From assembly GCA_016932575.1 (NCBI GenBank), contig JAFGCO010000033.1:1-58531 (forward strand): a DNA stretch of 58,531 nt, in the 5' to 3' direction. Under the pieces are notes generated by a model. It was not told the origin of the DNA. It did no database searches and worked only from the letters and a program-made list of their open reading frames with translations. The DNA is from a bacterium (GTDB lineage Bacteria; Zhuqueibacterota; QNDG01; JAFGCO01). Both the position numbers and the translations under genes were made by a program. This document shows, in pieces, positions 45,769 to 54,019 of the stretch (the stretch's first letter is position 1; every line of letters begins with the position of its first letter).

Positions 45769-46881
45769 ATGAGATTGATTCATATCGTTTTCCTGGTTTT
45801 ATCTTTTTCATTATTGACTCTGATATTACATTGCGATAAGGGCCCCACTGCGGCGGACATAGAGGCCCTGATTCTTGAACCGGAAAAGCGGATTTTGAAT
45901 AACTGGCAGGATCAGCAATTCACATGTACAATGATCCTTAAAAATGGGGATCAGGAAGATGTCACCAAAAAGGCTTCATATGATATTTTTCCCGGGAATG
46001 CGGGAAGTATGAGTTCTGGCGTAAGGGGCCTGTTTCATGCCGATGAGAGTGAAATGGGTATGGAAACCGTGACTGCGACTTACAAAAGCCATTCAGCGAA
46101 AGCCACGGTTGCGGTCACATTGCCGGAGGAGGACAACATGGTTTTTGTCCCTGCATTTTATGTGGTCGTGGGCAATGATCATGGTGATACCAACGAAAAA
46201 CCGGCACATCGCACTTATATCAGTGATTTCTGGATTGATAAATATGAAGTGACAAACATGGAATATGTCAATTTCCTTTCTGAGGTGACAGCTTCAGGTG
46301 ATGCTTCGGGAAATGCCTCTTATATTTCGATGGATAATCGTGTTTTGATCCGGTTTACCCATTCTAAAATCACTTATATCAATGAAATTTTCAGCATCGA
46401 AACGGGTAAAGAAAATCACCCTGTTACCGGCGTTACCTGGTATGGCGCCATAGCGTACGCTGAACATTACGGGAAGCGTCTGCCGACTGAAGCCGAGTGG
46501 GAAAAGGCCGCCCGGGGCGTGGATGAACGCACCTATCCCTGGGGGGAACAGGAGCCTGCACATCTTTATTGTAATTTTAATAATCAGAATCAGGGAACAG
46601 TGCCGGTCGGATATTACAGCTCTTTGGGTGACAGCCCTTACGGTTGTTGTGACATGGCCGGCAATGTCAATGAATGGTGCCATGACTGGTACAAAAGCGA
46701 TTATTATTCGGAAGAATTTATTATGGATCCGCAGGGCCCGCCGACCGGAGAAGACAAGGTGTTGCGCGGCGGCGCCTGGCCGAGTTCGGCCCACAACATA
46801 CGGTCGACGGAAAGAAGCGGCGAAAGTCCAAACGCGTCACGAAATGATCATGGATTTCGCTGCGCAAGATCGCGCAACTAA
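45769..46881 (+). CDS. Lipoprotein with Big2-like and FGE/SUMF1-type domains
   Basis: A 370-residue lipoprotein (LLTLILHCDKGPT) behind AAAGGAGG. Residues 30-120 resemble a bacterial Ig-like (Big2) domain. An FGE-type domain follows at about 123-368: MVFVPAFYVVVGND, FWIDKYEVTNMEYVNFLSE, VTGVTWYGAIAYAEHYGKRL, EAEWEKAARG, YPWGEQ, DMAGNVNEWCHDWY, VLRGGAW, HGFRCARS. In true formylglycine-generating enzymes two cysteines lie just after RGGSW; here that segment is PSSAHNIRS without cysteine, so copper-dependent oxidation of a sulfatase is unlikely. It more likely binds a ligand through the C-type-lectin-like fold. The sulfatase gene at 47918 is close, so a functional link cannot be ruled out. Confidence 0.85.
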   Translation: MRLIHIVFLVLSFSLLTLILHCDKGPTAADIEALILEPEKRILNNWQDQQFTCTMILKNGDQEDVTKKASYDIFPGNAGSMSSGVRGLFHADESEMGMETVTATYKSHSAKATVAVTLPEEDNMVFVPAFYVVVGNDHGDTNEKPAHRTYISDFWIDKYEVTNMEYVNFLSEVTASGDASGNASYISMDNRVLIRFTHSKITYINEIFSIETGKENHPVTGVTWYGAIAYAEHYGKRLPTEAEWEKAARGVDERTYPWGEQEPAHLYCNFNNQNQGTVPVGYYSSLGDSPYGCCDMAGNVNEWCHDWYKSDYYSEEFIMDPQGPPTGEDKVLRGGAWPSSAHNIRSTERSGESPNASRNDHGFRCARSRN

Positions 46882-47012
46882 TATTGAAAGCATCCAAATA
46901 AATTGTTTATTCATCATCTTTGAAAATCGGACAGCATTGTCAGCATCCGTTTTTCATAAAGATTTATCGGCGTTAATTTTTATATCCAATTAAAAAAAGG
47001 AGAGAGACAGTC

Positions 47013-47750
47013 ATGATTGAGAAAAGAAAAACAGTGGTCGTTATTACAGTGATTATTGCAGTCCTTTCGTTCGCAGCCGTTTCTCAGGGACAGGAAGAAG
47101 CACCTGCGGTGAAGGTCAAGGGAGGCATGGGATACTCCATATTCGGGAAGAGCACGATCGACATCGGGAGTATGAACGATAAACTTGAAAGCCATGGGTA
47201 CACCAGACTTTCCGAGAATTATTTCTGCGTGGGCGGTGGCGGACACAGCATTATTAAAAACCGATGGATCATTGGCGGGGAGGGCTATTCCCTGCTGGGG
47301 GACGATGTCACAAGTGACAATTTCAATGCCTCGACCTACGTATTTCAGGGATTTGCGAATATCGGATACATCGTCCTTTCAAAAAAAGGATTCAGCGTGT
47401 ATCCGCTTATCGGACTCGGCGGCGGATCGATGAGGCTCACGTTTACCGAAGAGGGCGCCTCTTACTCGGTCGATGAGGTTCTGACAGATCCCAAACAATG
47501 CGCCCAGCTTACTGCTGGCGGCTTTTTAATCAATCTGGCTCTGGGCGTGGATTACTATTTAAAACTGGGTGAAAACGAAGAGGGTCACGGCGGATTTCTG
47601 TTGGGAGTTCGCGCGGGCTATACCCTTCAGACGTCCCAAAGCGGATGGGAAATATACGACAATGAACTCTTCGGTGCTCCCGGGACTTCCATGACAGGCC
47701 CCTTTGTCCGGATTATTTTCGGCGGCGGAGGATATGAAAAAGAAGATTAA
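47013..47750 (+). CDS. Outer-membrane beta-barrel protein
   Basis: A 245-residue protein behind AAAGGAG. The signal peptide ends AVSQGQ. Glycine-rich alternating strands follow: VKGGMGYSIFGKSTIDIG, YFCVGGGGHSIIKNRWIIGGE, VYPLIGLGGGSMRL, NLALGVDYYLKLG and the last strand GPFVRIIFGGGGYEKED. It is of the opacity/OmpW-like type. No substrate can be inferred. Confidence 0.78.
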   Translation: MIEKRKTVVVITVIIAVLSFAAVSQGQEEAPAVKVKGGMGYSIFGKSTIDIGSMNDKLESHGYTRLSENYFCVGGGGHSIIKNRWIIGGEGYSLLGDDVTSDNFNASTYVFQGFANIGYIVLSKKGFSVYPLIGLGGGSMRLTFTEEGASYSVDEVLTDPKQCAQLTAGGFLINLALGVDYYLKLGENEEGHGGFLLGVRAGYTLQTSQSGWEIYDNELFGAPGTSMTGPFVRIIFGGGGYEKED

Positions 47751-47759
47751 GCGGTGATT

Positions 47760-47895
47760 CTGATCGCCCGGGATTTCACAATCCATGGAGAAATAAACAT
47801 GATGTGATATCACTTGATTTAAATCAGCTTGAGTATATCTTTCAGGGATGGATATCCCGGATTCATCGGGCACCCGGGAAGGAAATCCCGGGCGA
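47760..47895 (+). repeat. Repeat B element with 14-bp terminal inverted repeats
   Basis: TCGCCCGGGATTTC near the left end and GAAATCCCGGGCGA near the right end are exact inverted copies about 105 bases apart. The interior has a second palindromic set (GGGATGGATATCCC, GGGCACCCGGGA). The left end is nearly identical to 12764 (CTGATCGCCCGGGA). It lies directly upstream of the sulfatase start and could be a non-autonomous element. Confidence 0.6.
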
Positions 47896-47917
47896 TAGAA
47901 AAAGAAAGAGAACATCA

Positions 47918-49351
47918 ATGTACACAAGACGAAGATTCATACAGACAGCCGCTGCAGTTGGTGCGGCCGGATTTGCCGGTACTTTTCTCTGTACGGCGCA
48001 GTCTGCAAAAAGCCGAAAACCAAACATTATCATCATTTTTACCGACGACCAGGGCTATCAGGATCTTGGTGTTTTCGGCTCAACAAAGATCAGAACCCCG
48101 AATATCGATAAAATGGCAAAAGAGGGAATGCAGTTTACAGACTTCTATTCAGCTGCTTCAGTATGCACACCCTCACGGGCGTCTCTATTGACAGGTTGTT
48201 ATCCGGAAAGGGTCGGCAACTTGCCGGTACTCTTTCCCAGTGACAACAAGGGATTGAATCCGGAAGAAACCACAATTGCCGGCATGCTGAAAAGCAACGG
48301 ATACGCCACTGCATGTATCGGCAAGTGGCACCTCGGGCATCTGAAGGAATTTCTGCCTCAAAACCACGGATTCGATTCGTATTACGGTATTCCATACAGC
48401 AATGACATGACCATCGCGAATAAAATGAATCTGTCTTCTGATTTAAAGCTGAGAGAAGGCGTGACGCTAAAAACAATCTGGAAGCCAAAGAGTGATTGGG
48501 TGCCGCTGATGCGGGACGAAGAGGTAATTGAGTATCCGGCTGACCAGAGCACACTTAGCAGACGTTATACAGAAGAAGCAATCAAATTCATTAAAAGCAA
48601 CCGGGACAGGCCTTTCTTCCTCTATATAGCCCACACAATGCCGCATATCCCACTGTATGCCTCGCCTGAGTTCGAGGGCAGGAGTGCAGCAGGGCTTTAC
48701 GGCGACTGTATAGAGGAGATCGACTGGAGTGTGGGAGAGATTATTAAGACGCTCAAAAGTGAAAGCCTCGACCATGACACCCTCATTGTCTACACTTCAG
48801 ATAATGGACCATGGAACCTGAAAGGAAATGCCACAGACAAGGTTAAAGGCAACAAAAACCGCCGCATCGGGGGCTCTGCCTTACCGCTTCGAGGTTACAA
48901 GTTCCAACGACTGGAAGGTGGTATGCGCGTGCCTGCTGTTATGTGGTGGCCGGGGCGCATTCCCGCCGGTACAGAATGCCGGGAGATTGCAGCAACAATC
49001 GATTTGCTGCCGACTATTGCCGCCCTGTCAGAGGCGAAGCTGCCAGAGAAGATAATAGATGGAAAAAACATACTTCCCCTGATTGAGGGCAGAAAAGGCG
49101 CAGGAAGTCCGCACAAGGCATACTTCTATCGAACCAGAGGTGTGCGGGCCGGCAACTGGAAAGCCATCAAGCCTGAGGAAGCAAAGGAATTTGAGCTGTA
49201 TGATTTGGGCAGGGACATATCCGAGAGCAAGGACCTTGCTCAGGAAAATCCTGAGATCGTGGAACGATTAACGAAGTTATTGAACGATCATAAGGAAGAA
49301 ATTGATAGAAACAAACGTCCGCATGGAATTTCAGCCGGAGCAAAAGGCTGA
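47918..49351 (+). CDS. Tat-exported Cys-type sulfatase (family S1)
   Basis: A 477-residue sulfatase. ATG 47918 is chosen because it starts a twin-arginine signal (TRRRFIQTAAAVGAAGFAG); an open frame upstream only runs through repeat B. The metal site opens with FTDDQGYQDLG (D43, D44). The active-site signature is C83-T-P-S-R87 followed by ASLLTG, so the nucleophile is made by converting Cys83 to formylglycine. Later blocks are CIGKWHLGH, YIAHTMPHIPLYAS, TLIVYTSDNGPW and GGMRVPAVMWWPGRI. Such enzymes remove sulfate from polysaccharides. Activation needs either an FGE or an anaerobic radical SAM maturase; no complete FGE is seen in this window. Tat export with Cys-to-formylglycine in the cytoplasm fits the anaerobic or folded-export route. 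Confidence 0.93.
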   Translation: MYTRRRFIQTAAAVGAAGFAGTFLCTAQSAKSRKPNIIIIFTDDQGYQDLGVFGSTKIRTPNIDKMAKEGMQFTDFYSAASVCTPSRASLLTGCYPERVGNLPVLFPSDNKGLNPEETTIAGMLKSNGYATACIGKWHLGHLKEFLPQNHGFDSYYGIPYSNDMTIANKMNLSSDLKLREGVTLKTIWKPKSDWVPLMRDEEVIEYPADQSTLSRRYTEEAIKFIKSNRDRPFFLYIAHTMPHIPLYASPEFEGRSAAGLYGDCIEEIDWSVGEIIKTLKSESLDHDTLIVYTSDNGPWNLKGNATDKVKGNKNRRIGGSALPLRGYKFQRLEGGMRVPAVMWWPGRIPAGTECREIAATIDLLPTIAALSEAKLPEKIIDGKNILPLIEGRKGAGSPHKAYFYRTRGVRAGNWKAIKPEEAKEFELYDLGRDISESKDLAQENPEIVERLTKLLNDHKEEIDRNKRPHGISAGAKG

Positions 49352-49976
49352 AGTCCCTGATAGAAGCAACAATGACTGTTATCTCACAGGGTGGCACGTC
49401 GTCCACCGGATTAAAAATTACCGGGGCAAACCTTGTGGTCGTGCGAATTTTAATCGTCCCGGGGGGCTTACCTGGGGCAGAGGCCGTAGGTTGGGTTGAA
49501 CGCGCAGTGAAACCCAACATTAAATATTTGATTATAGATCTATCGTAAAATAAACAAGTCCGTTGTCTGGGTCTGTGACACAGGATCCAATAAGAAGAGA
49601 GTTTAAGTCTTTCGGGTTATTTGCACCGGATACGGAGTTTCTGTGTGATCAAATGGCAACCAGTTACTTACCATTCGTTTCGTAAATTTTCTAATATTTT
49701 GTCTGTTTTCTTGTTGATTTAATCGAATATTATTTTTATACTTAATCAATTATTCCATCAGATACGAACATCCTGTGCGCCTGCATTCAAAGCCTATGAT
49801 TGGATGATGAAATTATAAAATGTTGTCTTTCTGTCAAGCATTCAAGTTGCAATAAAAAAGCAGATATGTATAACATCCTATTCAGAAAAAATACTGTTTT
49901 AAAAACCAATTAAATTTATTGAGCTTATCAGATGCTTTTAAATCTAAGATAGTTATATTATACAGAAATTTTATAA
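49352..49976. other. Gap with a GTTGGGTT palindrome and mixed repeat fragments
   Basis: 49378-49390 (GTTATCTCACAGGGTGG) matches the TATCTCACGGGG core found in repeat A and at 51014. 49465-49520 has GGGGCAGAGGCCGT and then GTTGGGTT...AAACCCAAC, a palindrome resembling a repetitive sequence I recall from many bacterial genomes. 49949-49980 (ATAGTTATATTATACAGAAA) nearly repeats 53053-53084. No gene is seen. Confidence 0.5.
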
Positions 49977-49981
49977 TGACT

Positions 49982-50116
49982 GGACAGGACGGATCGCTTC
50001 GCTCTGAAGTCCTGTCCCGGCGATTCACCGGAATTCCCTGCTCGGTCGTTTTACGACCTCCTATCAAGGGATTCAACCAGCAGTCTTCGGCTCTGGTGAA
50101 CCGCCGGATTAGCGGT
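49982..50116 (+). promoter_or_regulatory. Candidate structured leader upstream of the RraA-like gene
   Basis: Several complementary segments can nest: GGACAGGAC (49982) with GTCCTGTCC (50009); TTCACC (50024) with GGTGAA (50095); GAATTCCCT (50031) with AGGGATTC (50067, one bulge); a GGTCGT-TTT-ACGACC hairpin (50044-50058); and ACCGC/GCGGT (50100-50116). The block ends 30 bases before the ATG at 50146, which has little ribosome-site sequence of its own. It could be a 5' UTR RNA structure, or a decayed palindromic repeat. Confidence 0.4.
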
Positions 50117-50145
50117 GTGACCGGATGCTTTAGGTTGAGATTTCT

Positions 50146-50853
50146 ATGGATAATTATCATTTGAATCGAGCATTTTCATCGCTTTCAACTCCACTCATAT
50201 CGGATGCTTGTTTGCGTTTAGGAATATCCCTTCGGTTAGCTCCGGCTGGGATCTGCCCTCTGATACCTGACAGTCATATTGCTGGCAAGGTTCTTCCAGT
50301 GAGACATTATGGAAGCGTTGATATTTTTTTAGAGGCAATGGGATTTGGTCAGGAAGGCGATATTCTTGTGATTGATAATAATGGGAGAATGGATGAAGGA
50401 TGCATTGGTGATCTGACGGCTCTTGAGGCTCAAGCCTGTAAATTGGCCGGAATAATTGTTTGGGGGTGTCACAGAGATACAATGGATCTTAAGAAGTTAA
50501 AATACCCCATCTTCAGCTATGGTGTATGCCCTGTCGGACCTAAGCGACTGGACATGCGTGAACCCAGTTCGTTTCAGTCGGCAAATTTTGGGGATGTATT
50601 AGTGAGAGCCGAGGATGTTGTTTTCGCTGATGCAGATGGAGTATTATTCGTCTCTGTCCAGCAAGTTGAGGAACTGCTTTCCACAGCCAAGGCTATTTAT
50701 CATACGGAGCGTCGCCAAGCAGATGCAATACGGTCAGGAAAAAAGCTTCGTGAACAACTCAAATTTGAAGAATATTTGGAAAAGCACTCCAACAACCCGA
50801 GCTATACATTTCGAAAGCATTTGCGAGAGATTGGGGGCGCTATTGAAGAATAA
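50146..50853 (+). CDS. RraA/HMG-aldolase family protein
   Basis: A 235-residue soluble protein of the RraA-like fold. Family blocks are LSTPLISDACLRLG (opening), HIAGKVLPVRHYG, EGDILVIDNNG and GCIGDLTALEAQACKLAGII, followed by VWGCHRDT, which carries the Arg-Asp of the metal and substrate site, and later EDVVFADADGVLFV. At 235 residues it matches 4-hydroxy-4-methyl-2-oxoglutarate/oxaloacetate lyases rather than the shorter RNase E inhibitor RraA. It therefore probably cleaves an oxo-acid aldol. There are no pathway neighbours. The upstream 170 bases are unusually structured. Confidence 0.82.
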   Translation: MDNYHLNRAFSSLSTPLISDACLRLGISLRLAPAGICPLIPDSHIAGKVLPVRHYGSVDIFLEAMGFGQEGDILVIDNNGRMDEGCIGDLTALEAQACKLAGIIVWGCHRDTMDLKKLKYPIFSYGVCPVGPKRLDMREPSSFQSANFGDVLVRAEDVVFADADGVLFVSVQQVEELLSTAKAIYHTERRQADAIRSGKKLREQLKFEEYLEKHSNNPSYTFRKHLREIGGAIEE

Positions 50854-50920
50854 CAGGAAACATAAATACGTTACCCGCCATAGTGCCCTGAATGAGCCAT
50901 ATAACCAAATAGAAACCGTG

Positions 50921-51146
50921 TGGCCCCGTGAGATAAATAGATACAACCCATAAAAATGCTATTGGAAATTTTAACATAAATTAAGTCCGTAATAACAAAT
51001 CAACCTTCACTGTTATCTCACGGGGTGCCATGGCTTTTAAGCCATGCGTGGGGGATGGGCTTGGTCGGGGCGCAAACCGGGTGGATCCCCTGATCCACCT
51101 GATTACGGGGCAGAGGCTCCATAGAAATGCGTCTTAGGGTTGTGAA
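50921..51146 (+). repeat. Composite repeat: TATCTCACGGGG palindrome plus family B copy
   Basis: GGCCCCGTGAGATA (50923-50936) and TATCTCACGGGG (51014-51025) are spaced inverted copies. Next is a CATGGCTT-TT-AAGCCATG hairpin, and from 51066 the family B unit: GCGCAAACCGGGTGGATCCC, CTGATCCACCTGATTACGGG, GCAGAGGCTCC, AAATGCGTCTTAG. The last string recurs at 53919. The element ends just before the membrane-protein gene. Confidence 0.7.
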
Positions 51147-51186
51147 GCCCGGGACGATAATAAAATTTAAAAGAGCAAATAAAAAA

Positions 51187-51555
51187 ATGAATGCGAAGAG
51201 AAAAACATTACCTTCAATTTATGTTCAAGCAGTGATAGCATTGATGTTGATACAGCTGGTCCACAAAATCGTTCGAGAGATACCCGGGGCGCTGAATATG
51301 GGAGGTCCTGGAGCAGCTGCAGTGCCGGTTTTTGCGTGTTTACTTTTTATAGGCGTAATATTGCTTTTCTTAAAGGTAAAATGGGGATTGATTCTGGGAA
51401 TCATTGATGCTGCATGGATGATCTTTCAGCCTGTCTTGGTTCATATCATTATGGCAAAACCAGACATGAATGGTATCTGGTGGTATCCAATATTCCCGTG
51501 GATACAAGCTGTACTCATCATATATTTCTGTTGGATTGCCTGGAAGCATTGGTAA
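51187..51555 (+). CDS. Small polytopic membrane protein
   Basis: A 122-residue protein. ATG 51187 is chosen because earlier in-frame codons lie within the repeat. Hydrophobic segments are IYVQAVIALMLIQLVHKIV, AAAVPVFACLLFIGVILLFL, WGLILGIIDAAWMIFQPVLV and WIQAVLIIYFCWIAWKHW, giving about four helices. The function is unknown. It is separated from its neighbours by repeat B copies and a 167-base gap. Confidence 0.7.
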   Translation: MNAKRKTLPSIYVQAVIALMLIQLVHKIVREIPGALNMGGPGAAAVPVFACLLFIGVILLFLKVKWGLILGIIDAAWMIFQPVLVHIIMAKPDMNGIWWYPIFPWIQAVLIIYFCWIAWKHW

Positions 51556-51722
51556 AATTGTAACTTGTGATTTCAAATAAATGGATGTGAGGTCCGAGGC
51601 CATCGTTCATTTGATGATAATAAATGGGGGGCTGCCGGTGCATCTTTCACGATTATAATTCATGAATAATAACGAGTTAAATTATTTGAGGTTTGCTACT
51701 ACATGAGGAAGGAGTGTTCATT

Positions 51723-52928
51723 ATGAAGGTTTTAACTCAACAATTCAAATCAACTCTTGCCAGAATCATTTTTTGTGTTCTGCTTATTTTAATTTTTCTG
51801 TTGTGTTTTTTCTGTTGTGACAAGAAAAACGGCATGTCTTCTGATAATAATAATAAGAAGAATGAACCTCAGATCATATGGTCACCCCCTCCAGAGAAGA
51901 AACTGTATGAACATGATAAGTATGGACGATTAGATTATATCAATGATGAAAATGGTGATATATTTGTTGATTATCATTACAGCGGCCAACAGCTGATAGG
52001 GTATAATCAATATATCAGATTCTTTAATATTGGCGATGACGGTGAGATTGATATCAGCGTGAGTATTCTCGAGGATAATTCAACTGTTCAGGAATATCCA
52101 TACCAGTTGACGGTTGCCTCCAACCAGGGATACACACTGGTGGTTGAGGGAAAGGCCGGTCCACGTTGGGTAATGACCGAACGCATACTATCAGTAAGCT
52201 GCCCGAATGCCGTGGAAACGGATTCATCATCTTCAACATGGACAGGGGTATCAGATCACATATATCGCTCCATATCCAGAGTATACAGGGAAGGGAATGA
52301 AAGCGAGGGCATTGAACCGTCTTTGTACGATGGTATCCCCGTATATTATTATCAATGTGTTTACCCGGAATATTTCAATAGCCTCAGTACTGATTCTGAC
52401 TGGTGGACGGGTACAAAATCGGATTATTCTGCATCAATAAATACAGATGGTGCCGGTTATTATGAAATCATCAACTCATCAAATGAAAAGAAATATGTAT
52501 TTTGGGAGTCAATTTCTGACCTGGATGAAAATAAAAACTTTCAAATAAATGCTGGTATCAAAATTGTATCCGCAAATAATGAGGACGGGGGAAATGGATT
52601 GGTATGGGGGGGACACAGTAACGGTGAACTCAGTTATTTTAGATTTTTCAATAACCATGATTCTTATACGATATTGGATGATCAGGGGAAAGACCTTGAA
52701 TACTGGTCTGATTGGACGAGATCTGACAGTGTGAATGACATTGGAACTTACAATGAGCTGACGGTTAGAAAGTATGATGGACAATACTACTTTTTTATCA
52801 ATGAAGATTATATCGGGAGCCATCCGTTTAAATCATTTTATGGCCATTATATCGGTTTCAGAGTAGACTGTGAGACAACAATACAGGTCAATTATATATT
52901 GGTTCATCATTTGGAAAGTGATTCTTGA
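51723..52928 (+). CDS. Lipoprotein with C-terminal LamG-like domain
   Basis: A 401-residue lipoprotein. ATG 51723 is preferred (AAGGAG 8 bases upstream), followed by a hydrophobic signal ending LLCFFCCDKKNG. An N-terminal polar linker has asparagine-rich runs (SSDNNNKKNEP). A middle beta region follows. From about residue 245 a concanavalin-like fold is suggested: NFQINAGIKIVSANNEDGGN, LVWGGHSN, YFRFFNNHDSYTI, YNELTVRKYDGQYYFFINED and YIGFRVDCETTIQVNYILV. This arrangement occurs in carbohydrate-binding or DUF1080-like surface proteins. The target is unknown. Confidence 0.7.
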   Translation: MKVLTQQFKSTLARIIFCVLLILIFLLCFFCCDKKNGMSSDNNNKKNEPQIIWSPPPEKKLYEHDKYGRLDYINDENGDIFVDYHYSGQQLIGYNQYIRFFNIGDDGEIDISVSILEDNSTVQEYPYQLTVASNQGYTLVVEGKAGPRWVMTERILSVSCPNAVETDSSSSTWTGVSDHIYRSISRVYREGNESEGIEPSLYDGIPVYYYQCVYPEYFNSLSTDSDWWTGTKSDYSASINTDGAGYYEIINSSNEKKYVFWESISDLDENKNFQINAGIKIVSANNEDGGNGLVWGGHSNGELSYFRFFNNHDSYTILDDQGKDLEYWSDWTRSDSVNDIGTYNELTVRKYDGQYYFFINEDYIGSHPFKSFYGHYIGFRVDCETTIQVNYILVHHLESDS

Positions 52929-52970
52929 AATTTAATAAGGCAGCATAGAATGTGTTATAAGAAAGATTCC

Positions 52971-53084
52971 GGATCATCCCGAATATCTTACCCGTGATGT
53001 AAACCAGGTGGATTTTCTAATCCAGTTGATTACGGGGCAGAGGCCCCATATGATAGTGATATTATACAGTAACTTTATAATTAT
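52971..53084 (+). repeat. Family B intergenic repeat
   Basis: GGATCATCCCGAATATCTTA opens the unit, followed by AAACCAGGTGGATTTTCTAA, TCCAGTTGATTACGGGG and GCAGAGGCCCCATA. The parts give stems CAGGTGGAT/ATCCAGTTG (imperfect) and GGGGC/GCCCC with an AGAG loop. The tail 53053-53084 matches 49949-49980. Confidence 0.75.
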
Positions 53085-53127
53085 TTGTTTTTATCAAACA
53101 ATAATAACAAAGATGGAGGGATTGAAG

Positions 53128-53826
53128 ATGTTAAGAAAACTTTTCGTTTTATTGATTCTCTTGGTTATACTATTATTAATTTTCTGCAGTGATCCATCGA
53201 GTAGTGAAGAAAATTTTGCAGATAATTCGATAACTGGATTCTCAGGTAAAATTGCTAATTGGGAAACTGAATTTTCTAAAATACCAGGTTATGAGAGCAA
53301 AGTACCTGTACTTAAAGATTTTGTTGGTTCTCTTTCTAATCCAACCGAATTATTTACTTCGGTTATAGGTCCTGAAGGTAAATTTGAGGTTGAGTTAGGT
53401 GACGAGCATCCAGCGTACGAATATTTAAAAACCGTATTTTTTACAAAAATAACCAGCATTAGTTCTGGGCTTTCTTATAGTGATACAAGTGCAATTTTTG
53501 ATATTCTTGGTCCATTCACGGTTTATGATCAATGGCGAAATAATTTAGGTATAGTACGTTCATCTAATTCACTTTCAGATTTAATAAATAATACACGCTC
53601 TCCAGGTTATGCAGGAATTTCAATAATATATGTTGATAGAGATGTCATTTTAAATGGTAATGGAGGCGCAATACATTGTGACAACTTGAAATTTAAAAAG
53701 GGTTGGAATCAATTTATTATTGAGGTGTCATCAATAAAAAATACTTCTAATGAATGGTCATATAATGAATACTGCTTAATCTATAAACCAGTAAATAAGA
53801 ATTCCTGTAAATGGTATTTATATTAA
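53128..53826 (+). CDS. Lipoprotein of unknown function
   Basis: A 232-residue lipoprotein. ATG 53128 is chosen for GGAGGG 7 bases upstream and an immediate signal (LRKLFVLLILLVILLLIFC). Open frame further upstream is repeat B. The mature part starts SDPSSSEENFADN and contains GKIANWETEFSKIPGYE, then beta strands such as GYAGISIIYVDRDVILNGN. No family was recognised. It is AT-rich and flanked on both sides by family B repeats, as a cassette-like unit. Confidence 0.65.
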   Translation: MLRKLFVLLILLVILLLIFCSDPSSSEENFADNSITGFSGKIANWETEFSKIPGYESKVPVLKDFVGSLSNPTELFTSVIGPEGKFEVELGDEHPAYEYLKTVFFTKITSISSGLSYSDTSAIFDILGPFTVYDQWRNNLGIVRSSNSLSDLINNTRSPGYAGISIIYVDRDVILNGNGGAIHCDNLKFKKGWNQFIIEVSSIKNTSNEWSYNEYCLIYKPVNKNSCKWYLY

Positions 53827-53837
53827 TTTGCTATTTC

Positions 53838-53946
53838 GGATCATCCCGGGTATCTGACTCTGGGCGCAAACCAGGTGGGGCCCCTGATCCAGTTGATTAC
53901 GGGGCAGAGGCCCCTTACAAATGCGTCTTAGTGTGATGAAACTCAA
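53838..53946 (+). repeat. Family B intergenic repeat
   Basis: GGATCATCCCGGGTATCTGA, GGGCGCAAACCAGGTGGGG, CCCCTGATCCAGTTGATTAC, GGGGCAGAGGCCCC and AAATGCGTCTTAG occur in the same order as at 51066 and 52971. The unit separates the lipoprotein gene from the oppositely oriented Ni-SOD gene. Confidence 0.75.
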
Positions 53947-54019
53947 GTAAGATCGGAAAAACACACCACTGTTTTCAATTATCCAATAAGGCCTGTTTAC
54001 AGAACTAAAGAGGCTCGCT

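Noticed and set aside
49919..50164. 81-residue frame through the structured region before the RraA-like gene
   Set aside because: It is encoded by the palindromic segments and has no domain or ribosome site.
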